Assembly: GCF_003285005.1 (NCBI RefSeq)
Contig: NZ_QMFA01000014.1
Location: forward strand, 62,001-126,000
Origin: Paenibacillus sp. YN15
GTDB taxonomy: Bacteria > Bacillota > Bacilli > Paenibacillales > NBRC-103111
Direction of reading: 5' to 3'
DNA length: 64,000 nt
Below are positions 9,145-18,247 of this stretch, piece after piece. The notes beneath the pieces were generated by a model. It was not told where the DNA came from. It did no database searches and was given only the letters and a program-made list of their open reading frames with translations. Positions within the stretch are counted from its first letter, which is position 1. Each line of letters opens with the position of its first letter. The position numbers were made by a program, and so were the translations under genes.

Positions 9145-11607
9145 ATGAAAAAGCTGCATTTGTTAAGCAATGCCCATCTTGATCCGGTATGGCAATGGGA
9201 ATGGGAGGAGGGCGCCGCAGCCGCCGTCTCCACCTTCCGGGCCGCTGCGGAATTTTGCGAGGAGTACGACGGCTATATTTTCAACCATAACGAGGTGATT
9301 CTCTACAAGTGGATCGAGGAATACGAGCCCGCCTTGTTTGCCCGCATCCAGCGTCTGGTCCGCCAGGGCAAATGGAACATTATGGGCGGCTGGTATCTGC
9401 AGCCCGACTGCAATATGCCCTCCGGCGAATCCTTTGTCCGCCAGATTCTCATGGGCAGATTGTATTTCCGGGAAAAGTTCGGACAGGAGCCCCGGACCGC
9501 GATTAATTTCGATTCCTTCGGACACACCCGGGGACTGGTCCAGATTATGCGGCAGGCGGGCTACGATTCATACATCTTCATGCGCCCCGACGAAATGCCG
9601 GGTTTGCCGGGGGATGAATTCATCTGGGAGGGCTACAACGGCAGCAGCGTGCTGGCCCACAAGGTGGAGGGCGGCTACAATTCCCTCATGGGCAAGTCTG
9701 CGGAGAAAATCCGCAAGTGGCTGGAGAAGCATTCCGAACGGGCGACAGGCCTGGTGCTGTGGGGGGTTGGCAATCACGGAGGGGGGCCCTCCCGGACGGA
9801 TCTGGACCAAATCGGCAGGCTGATGGAGGAGACGGGCGACTTCCAGGTGATCCACTCTACTCCGGAGGCGTATTTCGAGGACTTGCGGAAGCAGGAGCTG
9901 CCCGTTTTCAACGGGGACCTGAATCCCCGCTTTGTGGGCTGCTATACCTCCATGATCCGCATCAAGCAGAAGCATCGGGAGCTGGAGAACCAGTTATTTC
10001 TGACGGAAAAAATGGTCTCCGCCGCCTCTCTCCAGGGATTGCTGGCGTATCCGGCCGAAGAACTGCATGAAGCCCTATGCGATCTTCTGACCGCGGAGTT
10101 CCATGACATTCTCCCCGGATCGTCGGTGCAGCCTGCGGAGGAGGCCTCCCTGCGGATGCTGGACCACGGCCTGGAGCTTGCCTCCCGGCTTAGAGCCCGG
10201 GCCTTCTTCGCTCTGGCCGCCGGGCAGCCCAAGGCAGCGCCGAAGGAGTATCCGGTGCTGGTCTACAATCCCCACCCCTTTCCCGTTAAGGGCATTGTGG
10301 AATGCGAGTTTATGCTGGAGGATCAGAACTGGCAGGAGGAGTTTTCCATGCCGGTGGTCTTCCAGGAGGGGCGGCGTCTGCCTTGCCAACCGGAGAAGGA
10401 ACTGAGCAACCTGAACCTGGATTGGCGCAAACGGGTGGTGTTCCAGGCGGAGCTGGCCCCCTTCGCCATGAACCGGTTCGACTGCCGCATGGAGATGCTG
10501 GCCGCCAAACCTGTGCCGGAGCTGAAGCAAACGGATGGTTCCTTCCTGTTCCATACAGACAGGCTGCAGGTACGGATCAACGGCGCTACCGGGCTGATGG
10601 ACGAATATGCGGCGGATGGCGTGCCCCTTCTCGCCCCAGGCGGCTTCGCCCCGCTGGTGCTGGCGGACAACGAGGACCCCTGGCGGATGGATACCTGCCG
10701 GTTTGACGCGGTGGAGGGTGTATTCCGCCTGCTGAACGAGGAGGAGAGCGGAAGCTTCTCCGGTGTGGCGGGACCCCTTCCTGCCGTACGGGTCATCGAG
10801 GACGGAGAAGTGCGAACGGTGATTGAAGCGGTGCTGGGCTGGGAGCATTCCCGCATCTGCCTGACCTACAAGCTGCCCAAACAAGGCACAGAGGTTGAGG
10901 TCCATGTCCGGGTATACTGGAACGAAAAGGACAAGATGCTGAAGCTGGCTGTTCCCACCCTGCTGGGGAACGGAGCATACCGGGGACAGACGGCATACGG
11001 GATCAGCGAGCTGAAGGCCGACGGCAGCGAAGCGGTGGCCCAGAAATGGACGGCTCTGGAGGACAGGACCGGCGGGTTGGCCGTTACACTCATCAATAAC
11101 GGCGTGTACGGCTCCTCCTGCCTGAACGGGGAGCTGCGGATGACCCTGCTGAGAGGGGCAGGCTATTGCGCCCATCCCATTTTCGAACGCCCCATTCTGC
11201 CCCAGGACCGGTTCCTGCCCCGGATGGACCAGGGGGAACGCAGCTTCACCTTTTGGCTGAATGGCGGATCGCGGGACACGCGCCGGACAGCCATTGACCG
11301 GGAAGCGCTGGCCCATAACGAACAGCCCTACGCCCTCTCCTTCTTCCCCTCCGGGGAAGGCGTCCTTCCCGCTCCGCTGCTGCAGCTGGAGGACGACGCC
11401 ATCCAGCTTGCCGCCTTCAAGCGGGAGGAACGGGGAACAGGCTACATCCTGCGGCTGTTCGAACCCACAGGCCAGGGCGGCTCCACCCGGATTTGTACCC
11501 CTGCCCTGGGCATCCGGGAGCAGGTGGAGCTAAGCGGCTTTGAAATCCGCACCTACCGGCTGGATGCAGCCAGCGGCACCCTCACCCGGACGGAGCTGTG
11601 CGAATAG
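9145..11607 (+). CDS. Glycoside hydrolase family 38 alpha-mannosidase
   Basis: An 820-residue enzyme. NAHLDPVWQWEWEEG near the N-terminus is the GH38 metal-binding start, and INFDSFGHTRGLVQIM contains the probable catalytic nucleophile Asp123. The following middle three-helix region and large C-terminal beta domain agree with the family length. No signal peptide is visible, so it should act in the cytoplasm on imported mannosyl oligosaccharides. ATG 9145 has an AGGAGG nine bases upstream; an in-frame ATG at 9082 lacks one. The divergent AraC gene is the probable regulator. A strong hairpin follows the stop. Confidence 0.9.
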   Translation: MKKLHLLSNAHLDPVWQWEWEEGAAAAVSTFRAAAEFCEEYDGYIFNHNEVILYKWIEEYEPALFARIQRLVRQGKWNIMGGWYLQPDCNMPSGESFVRQILMGRLYFREKFGQEPRTAINFDSFGHTRGLVQIMRQAGYDSYIFMRPDEMPGLPGDEFIWEGYNGSSVLAHKVEGGYNSLMGKSAEKIRKWLEKHSERATGLVLWGVGNHGGGPSRTDLDQIGRLMEETGDFQVIHSTPEAYFEDLRKQELPVFNGDLNPRFVGCYTSMIRIKQKHRELENQLFLTEKMVSAASLQGLLAYPAEELHEALCDLLTAEFHDILPGSSVQPAEEASLRMLDHGLELASRLRARAFFALAAGQPKAAPKEYPVLVYNPHPFPVKGIVECEFMLEDQNWQEEFSMPVVFQEGRRLPCQPEKELSNLNLDWRKRVVFQAELAPFAMNRFDCRMEMLAAKPVPELKQTDGSFLFHTDRLQVRINGATGLMDEYAADGVPLLAPGGFAPLVLADNEDPWRMDTCRFDAVEGVFRLLNEEESGSFSGVAGPLPAVRVIEDGEVRTVIEAVLGWEHSRICLTYKLPKQGTEVEVHVRVYWNEKDKMLKLAVPTLLGNGAYRGQTAYGISELKADGSEAVAQKWTALEDRTGGLAVTLINNGVYGSSCLNGELRMTLLRGAGYCAHPIFERPILPQDRFLPRMDQGERSFTFWLNGGSRDTRRTAIDREALAHNEQPYALSFFPSGEGVLPAPLLQLEDDAIQLAAFKREERGTGYILRLFEPTGQGGSTRICTPALGIREQVELSGFEIRTYRLDAASGTLTRTELCE

Positions 11608-11636
11608 GAGCGGCATGTCCTGCCAGGAACGTAGGG

Positions 11637-11679
11637 AACCCCCGGCAGCCTTCTCCTTGGGAAGGGCTGCCGGGGGTTT
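11637..11679 (+). terminator. Strong hairpin terminator after GH38 gene
   Basis: AACCCCCGGCAGCC and GGGCTGCCGGGGGTTT form a stem of about 14 bp about 30 bp after the stop codon. The T-run is only three bases long. Confidence 0.7.
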
Positions 11680-11940
11680 GCGCGCTTGCTGTGCAGGCAA
11701 ACTACGGAGGAAGGTTGGGCCGCCATTATCCACTCTGTCCATCCGCTGCACCACCGCCGCCGCTGACGGAATCGTCTCTCCCTTCCCCGGAAAGAGGGCG
11801 TGGGGCGAGTTTGAAGGGGCGGCGGCGGAGCCTGCGTCTCTGTGCCAAGCGGCGGCCGGTTTTGCCTAATCCGCCTCCTGGTTCTCCAGGCTCGGCTAAG
11901 CTCCGGGGAGGGAGCCGTCGACACGATAAAGGAAGCCTGG

Positions 11941-12120
11941 TTTCCGCTATCTGCCCCGCGCCTCTGAAAAACCACGAATAGCAGAAGGGTAATTTCCGCT
12001 ATTCGCCCCAAACCAGACTCATCTGCCGGAAAAACCGGCAATAGCGGAAACCCGCCTGCCCTTATTCCCGGTTTTCCCCCGGTTGGACCGGAATAGAGGA
12101 AACGCAGTTTCCGCTATTGC
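11941..12120. repeat. Cluster of AATAGCGGAAA / TTTCCGCTATT short repeats
   Basis: At least four copies of TTTCCGCTAT or its complement are scattered here in both orientations, for example AATAGCAGAA..TTTCCGCTATT around 11978-12003, CAATAGCGGAAA at 12039-12050, and GAATAGAGGAAA..TTTCCGCTATT at 12091-12119. The same arms occur at 1305-1380. The stretch 11680-11940 before it contains no gene or structure I can support. Confidence 0.6.
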
Positions 12121-12145
12121 ACAATATAATGCGGGATACAACAGC

Positions 12146-12187
12146 CCGCCGGAGAGAGTTGCGCGCCCCTTTAGCTCTCTCCGGCGG
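12146..12187 (-). terminator. Perfect 13-bp hairpin downstream of SLH glycosidase gene
   Basis: CCGCCGGAGAGAG at 12146-12158 pairs perfectly with CTCTCTCCGGCGG at 12175-12187. It lies just past the stop of the minus-strand SLH gene. The T-run is weak, so it may terminate or stabilise the transcript. Confidence 0.6.
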
Positions 12188-12195
12188 CAGATCCT

Positions 12196-15100
12196 TTACA
12201 GCGGGGCTGCCTCCCCCAGCTTCCACAGAAGCTGCGCCGCTTCCGCGCGGGTAGCGGAGCCTTGAGGACGGAAGGCTCCGTCCTCATAGCCGCCCAGCCA
12301 GCCGGCAGCAGCGGCCGCCTCCACATCCGGCAGCGCCCACGGCGAAACGGCGGCAGCATCCGCAAAGCCGGGACCGCCGGACGCTTCACCGCCGGAGGGC
12401 ATCCCGTAGCCGGCAAAGCGCATGGCCCGCGTCAGGAGTACGGCCATCTCCTCCCGGGTAATGACAGCATCAGGAGCAAAGTAACCTTCCCCTCTGCCGT
12501 CTGCGATGCCCGCCTTCCGGACCGCCTCCACAGCTTGGGCATAGTAATCCGTAGAGGACACATCGGCAAAGCTGCTTTCTGAGAGAGGGGCTGTGCCGGT
12601 CCTCTTCTCCAGCTCCAGCAGCCGTGCCAGGAGCGTGATGAATTCTGCCCGGGAGACAGCGCGGTCGGGAGCAAAACGGCCCGAATCATCTCCCTCCACC
12701 ACATGGGCGGCGGTCAGTCCCCGGATGGCTTTGGAGGCCCAATGCCCCCCGGGCACATCGGCATAAGTCTTGTCATATGCCAGCAGCATATACGCGCCGG
12801 AATGGTCCAGGGATGCCGTTAAGACGCTTTCTCCGGGATCACGGATACTCCGCACATACTCCGGCAGCCCGGTGGCTTCGTTCCAGTAATAGATGCCCGT
12901 CTGCTCCGCCCGGGCTGCCCCGTTCCCGCCATAGAAGAAGCTCACCGCCACCGGCGCTGCGAAAGACTCCGGCTTCACCTGGAGGCCTGCGCTATCTACC
13001 GCATACAGGCTCAATTCCAGCGCCCCGCCTGCTTCCGACAGACTTCCTCCCCAAATGGATTGGGCCTTGGCAAGACCGGCAGCCTGTTCCCTTGCAGCTT
13101 CCCCTTGCTCTGAAGCGACAATGATAATTCGTTGTATATCTCCCTTGCTTCCAATAAGCTCACGAATGGTTTCGGCGGGGATGACCAGACGGCTTTTGTC
13201 CAACTCTACATTTAGCTCCTTCCCGTCCAGCTTGCCGAACAGCTCCTTCCCCAATTCCACCCGGGTTTTCCCTTGAGGCAGCGTCAGGGAGAGCGCTTGA
13301 TCTCCTGCGGCCTGCAGATGCTCCGGCAATACCTTCAGCACCTCCGGAGTATTCCCAGCAGGCGCAGTGTTTGCCACTGTGGAAGCCTCCGTATCCGGCT
13401 CTTCTGTTCCCGGTTGCTCTGTCCCTGGCTCCTCCGTTCCCGGTTGCTCCGGTTGCTCTATCCCTGGCTCCTCCGTTCCCGGCTCACCTGTTCCCGGCTC
13501 CTCCGGCTCTGCCGCCACCGCGGTCACGGTGGACTTGACGGATATCAGCCGCCCGTTCACATCGAAGGCCTTGACCATAATGTCGTGGCTGCCCGCCGCC
13601 AGATGTGCCGTTGCCTGAATCAACTCTCCGTCTGCCTGGTGAGCGACGGGGGTTTTATCCACCAGCACCTGCACCGTCTCCGCCTGCACCGGAATTTCGC
13701 CCTGCGCCAGATTGGCGGAAATGGCCGCCGTTCCTGCCGTCACCTCCTGGCCATTGGCCGGCTGCAGACCGGACAGCTTGCTGTACAAGCCGGTGTCCGC
13801 TTGGGTATATACCCCCAGGTTCTTCACCTGGAAGGAAAGATTCTTCTCGGTAGAGGTATTGAGTCCAAGGCTGAAGCTGCGGATTTCCTCCGGGTCCAGA
13901 TGGAAATTGTCATCGGGAACCCCTCCGAAGGGGTTGAAATCCGACCAAGACATTTTAAATTGCTGCCAGCCCCCTGTCGGGGTCATGCCGGTCTGGGTGA
14001 AATAGGAGGAGCCATTGCTTTCATACATAAAGCTTCTGACCAGAACCCCCGGAACGGGAGCCGGAAAATAAACATCAAAGACCACTCCCTCTGTGCCGGC
14101 AAAGCTGATATTCTCAGGCAGCACAAAATTGGGATACGCCCATCTGTCCCCATCGCCCATCTGCAGATCGAACTGGATCACTCCCGGCTCGGGAGAATGC
14201 TTGACCATGGTTGACCCGGGAGACACATTATTGTCCCACAGGCCGGGCTGGTCATAATCGGGGACCAGCACATCCGGTCCTGCCACGTCATCGCCGGATG
14301 AAACAATAGCCATCGTCTTGGAGGTCTGCTGTCCGTCGAATTCCCCTGTGAATACAACCGGCGACCCCACAGGGACCACCCCTTGGCTGCTTGCCGTCAG
14401 CGGGAACACCAGCGTCTCCTTGCTGTAAGGGGCTACCGTCACCGGCTGCGAAGGGGTGGACAGGCTCCATCCTCCATAGGCGGACCCGGTAATAACGCCG
14501 CTCATGGGAACGGCATTGAAATTGTATACATCCACCTGGATATCGGTGACAGCCGTTCTATCCAGCAGATAGCCCTTGGCCTTGGCCTTTTCCGACCCGG
14601 CATCGGGATAACGCTGGGTAAGCACAACACGCTCAGCGGGAGTAAGCTCTGCGCGGGGCTCGAAGCTTTGGGAATAATAAGGGGTTGTCAGCCCTCCCAC
14701 ATCACCTTGAAGCCGCAAATACTGAATATCCGGCCCTGAAGCCAGCGCAAAATTCCCTTGGTCGGAAAGAACCGTCCCCTCGTTGCCCATGATATCCGTA
14801 AGCAGCCCCGATGAATAGCCTGCCTCCAGCACAAACGGGATGCCCGTTTCGCTCCAGAAGGCCACAACACTGTCGGTTCCGTCACGGAATACATGATTTT
14901 TCACTCCCTCCGGCAATCCCGCCAAGGAGCCCATGTAGATTCCTTCGCCAAGAGCGTGGGTAATGGCGCTTTGGGCGTTTATCCCGGCGAATGGCGTATG
15001 CTGTGCGGTAAATTCGCCCCAGGAGAGTCCCTTCTCCAGATAATGCGGGAAGACAAACCAGAAATGCTTATCCACCCCCAAGGCCAGGGATTCCACCGCA

Positions 15101-16713
15101 GAAGTGGACAGATATCTGGCCTGCTTGCGCAGTTGCTCCATGGTCAGCGTCTCGGTGCTGTCCTGGAACATCTGGGATACGCCAACCTCGGTGGCATAAA
15201 TCCGCTTGTCCTCCAAATCATAGCCTTCAATAAATGCTTTGTTTAAGGTGAAGGTAGGAGGCAAATCCACCAGTTTCAGCTCCGAGTCCCCTTTGCGGTG
15301 TCCGTGGAAATTATAAATATCCATATAGGGGGCCACATCATTCTGCATAACCTGGCTCACATAGTTGCCCGGAGGGTATGCAATCCCGGCCATGGAAATC
15401 AGCGAGGAGGTGCCGGCATCCCGCACTCCCAGAGCGCTGGCCTTCAAATACGCGGCATACTGGTCCGCCGTTTCGCTGTCGGCGGTATAGCTGATGTCCG
15501 GCTCATTCCAGAATTCCCAGTCGGCCTGGGCTCCGTACCGGGTCGAGGCGGTTTTGGCATATTGATAAGCGGCCAGCAGATCATTGGGAAGCTTCTTGCC
15601 CGTATCCTTCACCCATGCCGGAGCGCTGTGCCCCATTTCCAGCACCCGGATGCCGTTGGCCGCATAAGCCGCATTGTACTGGTCGTATAAGCTGAAATCA
15701 TCGGTCCCCTGAGTGGCGCTTATATTCCCCCAGGGCAGCCGTTCCCGGGCATACTTCACCCCCGTCAGCCGCAAGGCCCGGGCATAGTCGCCGATTTTGT
15801 CCACAGGCACCAGGAAGCCGCCCGCCACATCCGAGGCAAAAGGAGTTTCCGCATAAGACCTGCGCTGGCTCTCATTCATAACCACGGACAAATATTCCTG
15901 CAGAGGCTTGCCGCTGCCGTCGGCCTCTGCGGTTACCGTATAATGGCCCCGGGGCAGCGGCGGCAGAGTGAAGGTGTAGGCGGCAGCGCCCGGCGCAAGC
16001 GCCACATTTCCCGACAGCACAGATGCGCCATAATAGTCGGTCACACTGTACACCAGTTGATGGACAGTCTGCGCCCCCTCGGTAAAATGAACCGTTACCT
16101 CCTTGGTATCCTGCTCCTCAAATATATGGTTGGGTGCGTTGGCGGTAATCCGGGTTAACTCCCAGGGAAGCTTGACAAGCTCAAAATAATCCAGGAAAAA
16201 GAACACCCGCCCATCCGCGGAGCGGCCGTTCAGAATCCGGAAGGAGATGGTATTGCTCCCCTCCTTCAGGACAACAGGCTGCAGCTTGTAGCGGTAGAAA
16301 ATATTAACCGGCGTATTGATTTGCCCGACTTTCACCGCCGTGGCCGTAGTCACGGCAGCATACTCCCCGTCGTTCACCTTAAGCTCGTAAGGGGAATGGT
16401 TGCTGTTGGACAAGGGCGAGGCCATAATCTCCAGTGTGTAGGTTCCCGCCTCAGGCGCCGTAAAGGTATAATCCACAATGTATCCGTTTTCAGGAAGGGT
16501 CGCATTGGCGCTTTTATATTGGAAATGATCCTGGTTGCTGATCTCGGTGGTTTTTACATTGGTTTTGTCCCGCTCGGTTTTGTTTACCGGCGTTTGATTC
16601 ACATAGGTATAATCCTCTCCTTCAATCCGCAGCACTGCACTTTCGGCAGCCGCAATGGGAACAGCTTGCATCAGCAAAGCCAGAATCCACACAAATACCA
16701 ACCACTTTTTCAC
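12196..16713 (-). CDS. S-layer-anchored multidomain glycoside hydrolase (clan GH-A type barrel)
   Basis: A 1505-residue surface enzyme. Order: signal peptide (residues 1-25); carbohydrate-binding region resembling CBM6/35 (about 28-170); beta domain; a TIM barrel with acid/base motif EFWNEPD near residue 403 and candidate nucleophile in YATEVGV near 506, as in GH39/GH5-like clan A enzymes; further beta domains; a linker of repeated EPGTEEPGTEQP units; and three S-layer homology domains (about 1315-1505). It should digest a polysaccharide at the cell wall. GTG at 16713 is chosen for its AGGAGG eight bases upstream and because it starts the signal peptide cleanly. It is the last gene of a five-gene minus-strand run with the importer. 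Family and substrate remain open. Confidence 0.8.
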   Translation of the reverse strand: MKKWLVFVWILALLMQAVPIAAAESAVLRIEGEDYTYVNQTPVNKTERDKTNVKTTEISNQDHFQYKSANATLPENGYIVDYTFTAPEAGTYTLEIMASPLSNSNHSPYELKVNDGEYAAVTTATAVKVGQINTPVNIFYRYKLQPVVLKEGSNTISFRILNGRSADGRVFFFLDYFELVKLPWELTRITANAPNHIFEEQDTKEVTVHFTEGAQTVHQLVYSVTDYYGASVLSGNVALAPGAAAYTFTLPPLPRGHYTVTAEADGSGKPLQEYLSVVMNESQRRSYAETPFASDVAGGFLVPVDKIGDYARALRLTGVKYARERLPWGNISATQGTDDFSLYDQYNAAYAANGIRVLEMGHSAPAWVKDTGKKLPNDLLAAYQYAKTASTRYGAQADWEFWNEPDISYTADSETADQYAAYLKASALGVRDAGTSSLISMAGIAYPPGNYVSQVMQNDVAPYMDIYNFHGHRKGDSELKLVDLPPTFTLNKAFIEGYDLEDKRIYATEVGVSQMFQDSTETLTMEQLRKQARYLSTSAVESLALGVDKHFWFVFPHYLEKGLSWGEFTAQHTPFAGINAQSAITHALGEGIYMGSLAGLPEGVKNHVFRDGTDSVVAFWSETGIPFVLEAGYSSGLLTDIMGNEGTVLSDQGNFALASGPDIQYLRLQGDVGGLTTPYYSQSFEPRAELTPAERVVLTQRYPDAGSEKAKAKGYLLDRTAVTDIQVDVYNFNAVPMSGVITGSAYGGWSLSTPSQPVTVAPYSKETLVFPLTASSQGVVPVGSPVVFTGEFDGQQTSKTMAIVSSGDDVAGPDVLVPDYDQPGLWDNNVSPGSTMVKHSPEPGVIQFDLQMGDGDRWAYPNFVLPENISFAGTEGVVFDVYFPAPVPGVLVRSFMYESNGSSYFTQTGMTPTGGWQQFKMSWSDFNPFGGVPDDNFHLDPEEIRSFSLGLNTSTEKNLSFQVKNLGVYTQADTGLYSKLSGLQPANGQEVTAGTAAISANLAQGEIPVQAETVQVLVDKTPVAHQADGELIQATAHLAAGSHDIMVKAFDVNGRLISVKSTVTAVAAEPEEPGTGEPGTEEPGIEQPEQPGTEEPGTEQPGTEEPDTEASTVANTAPAGNTPEVLKVLPEHLQAAGDQALSLTLPQGKTRVELGKELFGKLDGKELNVELDKSRLVIPAETIRELIGSKGDIQRIIIVASEQGEAAREQAAGLAKAQSIWGGSLSEAGGALELSLYAVDSAGLQVKPESFAAPVAVSFFYGGNGAARAEQTGIYYWNEATGLPEYVRSIRDPGESVLTASLDHSGAYMLLAYDKTYADVPGGHWASKAIRGLTAAHVVEGDDSGRFAPDRAVSRAEFITLLARLLELEKRTGTAPLSESSFADVSSTDYYAQAVEAVRKAGIADGRGEGYFAPDAVITREEMAVLLTRAMRFAGYGMPSGGEASGGPGFADAAAVSPWALPDVEAAAAAGWLGGYEDGAFRPQGSATRAEAAQLLWKLGEAAPL

Positions 16714-16828
16714 TTTACAGGCCTCCTTTTGGTTCATCCGTTTCCTTGTGGCACGAACAAGCGGCAGCATGAATATATCCCTTGCACCCATGCCGCCGCT
16801 TCTCTTCATGCCCTTGCTTCTTTATCCT

Positions 16829-18199
16829 TTATTCCAAAATAGCTCCGTTGGCAAGCAGCTTATTCTGCAGCTGTTCCACCTTCAGCGCTCCCGGAGCCTC
16901 CCTCCCTGCGGAGGACAAGGCGGCGGCTGTGCCCGCCGCTTCTCCCAAGGCCATGGAAATGGCCATCACCCGAAGGGAGGACAGGGCGTCATGGGTGGCC
17001 GAGATGGCCCGCCCGGAAACCAGCAGATTCTCCGGCCCCTTCTCCGGCAGCAAGGAGCGGTATGGAATGTCGTAGGAGGTGCCCTTCTTCAATTTCACAA
17101 TCTCCGATTCCTTGCCCAGCGGATCATGAATATCCAGCATGTAGTGGCCTTGGGCCACCACATCCCCGAATTGCCTTACTCCTGCCACATCCTCTCCCGT
17201 AAGCGTATAGATCCCCTTGATTCTCCGGCTCTCCCGGATGCCGATCTGAGGAGCCGTCCGCAGCAGATAGCAATTCTCGAAGCCGGGAAGAAAATCACGG
17301 AAGAAGGCAACCGCTTCCTCCACCTGAATTCTGCCCTCCAGCTCCCCACGGGTCAGGTCCTCGGCCAGAGTGCCGTTCACCAGGGGAACCCGGGTGAAAT
17401 TGGCAAATACCACCTCAGGATGACCGGGCAGATTCCAGCAGATGCCCAGATTTTTGCGGGGAACATGGGGAAGATACCCTGCCGCCTTGGCTTTGGCCGC
17501 CTGCTCCCGGTAACCCTCTATGATCAGATGGCGTTTGCCGGAGACATGCACCCGGGCAGAACCGGATAACCCGCGCATGGTGTGAACCTCGGGCACCTTC
17601 TCCACATCTACTCCGCCGACAGCAAAGATCATGGTGCCCGGCTGCATCAGGCCATCGCTGACACGCCCAAGCTGAAAATCCGCTCCGGCCCGAATGGCTA
17701 CATCCCCGTCCCCGGTGGCATCCACAAAAACCTCCGCCTTGATAGCCTGACGGCCGGATTTGCTTTCCACAATAACCGCTTCGATGCGGCTCCCCTGCAT
17801 CACCACATCGGTCACTAACGTATGCAGCCTGAGCTGGACGCCTGCTTCCGACAGATCCTTCAGCTGCTGGAGGATCAGCAGCTCCGGATCGAAGGGCTCA
17901 AATTCAGCGGATTTCAGCAAAGCTCCCTGCTGGTAAAGCCGTTCCCTCAGCTCCTGGAAGATGCCTCCGATCACCATCCGCTCCCCGTCATGGAAGCCGC
18001 TGGCAAAGGCTGTCACCATCGAGTTGGTGCCAACTCCGCCGGTGAAGCCGTAACGTTCAATCAAAAGCGTCCGCGCTCCGCTTCGGGCCGAGGCCAATGC
18101 GGCAGCATAACCTGCCGGACCGCCCCCGGCCACAACCACATCCACGGATTGGACCACCTGAATTTGCTGCTGCGGGATAAACACCTGCATTTGAATCAC
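16829..18199 (-). CDS. FAD-dependent oxidoreductase (FAD_oxidored type)
   Basis: A 456-residue flavoprotein. The dinucleotide-binding motif GGGPAG at residues 25-30 is followed by an ERYGFTGGVGTNSMV segment and VFVDATGDGDVAIRAGAD, the hallmark of the FAD_oxidored family common in Paenibacillus sugar loci. The GTG start has AGGAG six bases upstream. It has no signal peptide and is predicted to be cytoplasmic. It lies between the S-layer glycosidase and the solute-binding protein in the same orientation, so it probably oxidises a sugar delivered by the importer or acts on a linkage that hydrolases cannot open. The substrate is not known. Confidence 0.8.
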   Translation of the reverse strand: MIQMQVFIPQQQIQVVQSVDVVVAGGGPAGYAAALASARSGARTLLIERYGFTGGVGTNSMVTAFASGFHDGERMVIGGIFQELRERLYQQGALLKSAEFEPFDPELLILQQLKDLSEAGVQLRLHTLVTDVVMQGSRIEAVIVESKSGRQAIKAEVFVDATGDGDVAIRAGADFQLGRVSDGLMQPGTMIFAVGGVDVEKVPEVHTMRGLSGSARVHVSGKRHLIIEGYREQAAKAKAAGYLPHVPRKNLGICWNLPGHPEVVFANFTRVPLVNGTLAEDLTRGELEGRIQVEEAVAFFRDFLPGFENCYLLRTAPQIGIRESRRIKGIYTLTGEDVAGVRQFGDVVAQGHYMLDIHDPLGKESEIVKLKKGTSYDIPYRSLLPEKGPENLLVSGRAISATHDALSSLRVMAISMALGEAAGTAAALSSAGREAPGALKVEQLQNKLLANGAILE

Positions 18200-18247
18200 T
18201 CATTTCTCCTGTTGATTGCCTCCGGCTCCGGCAGACCTCGGACCGGC

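Noticed and set aside
11553-12041. 162-codon minus-strand frame after the GH38 gene
   Set aside because: It crosses the GH38 terminator and repeat cluster, and the composition is that of random high-GC frames.
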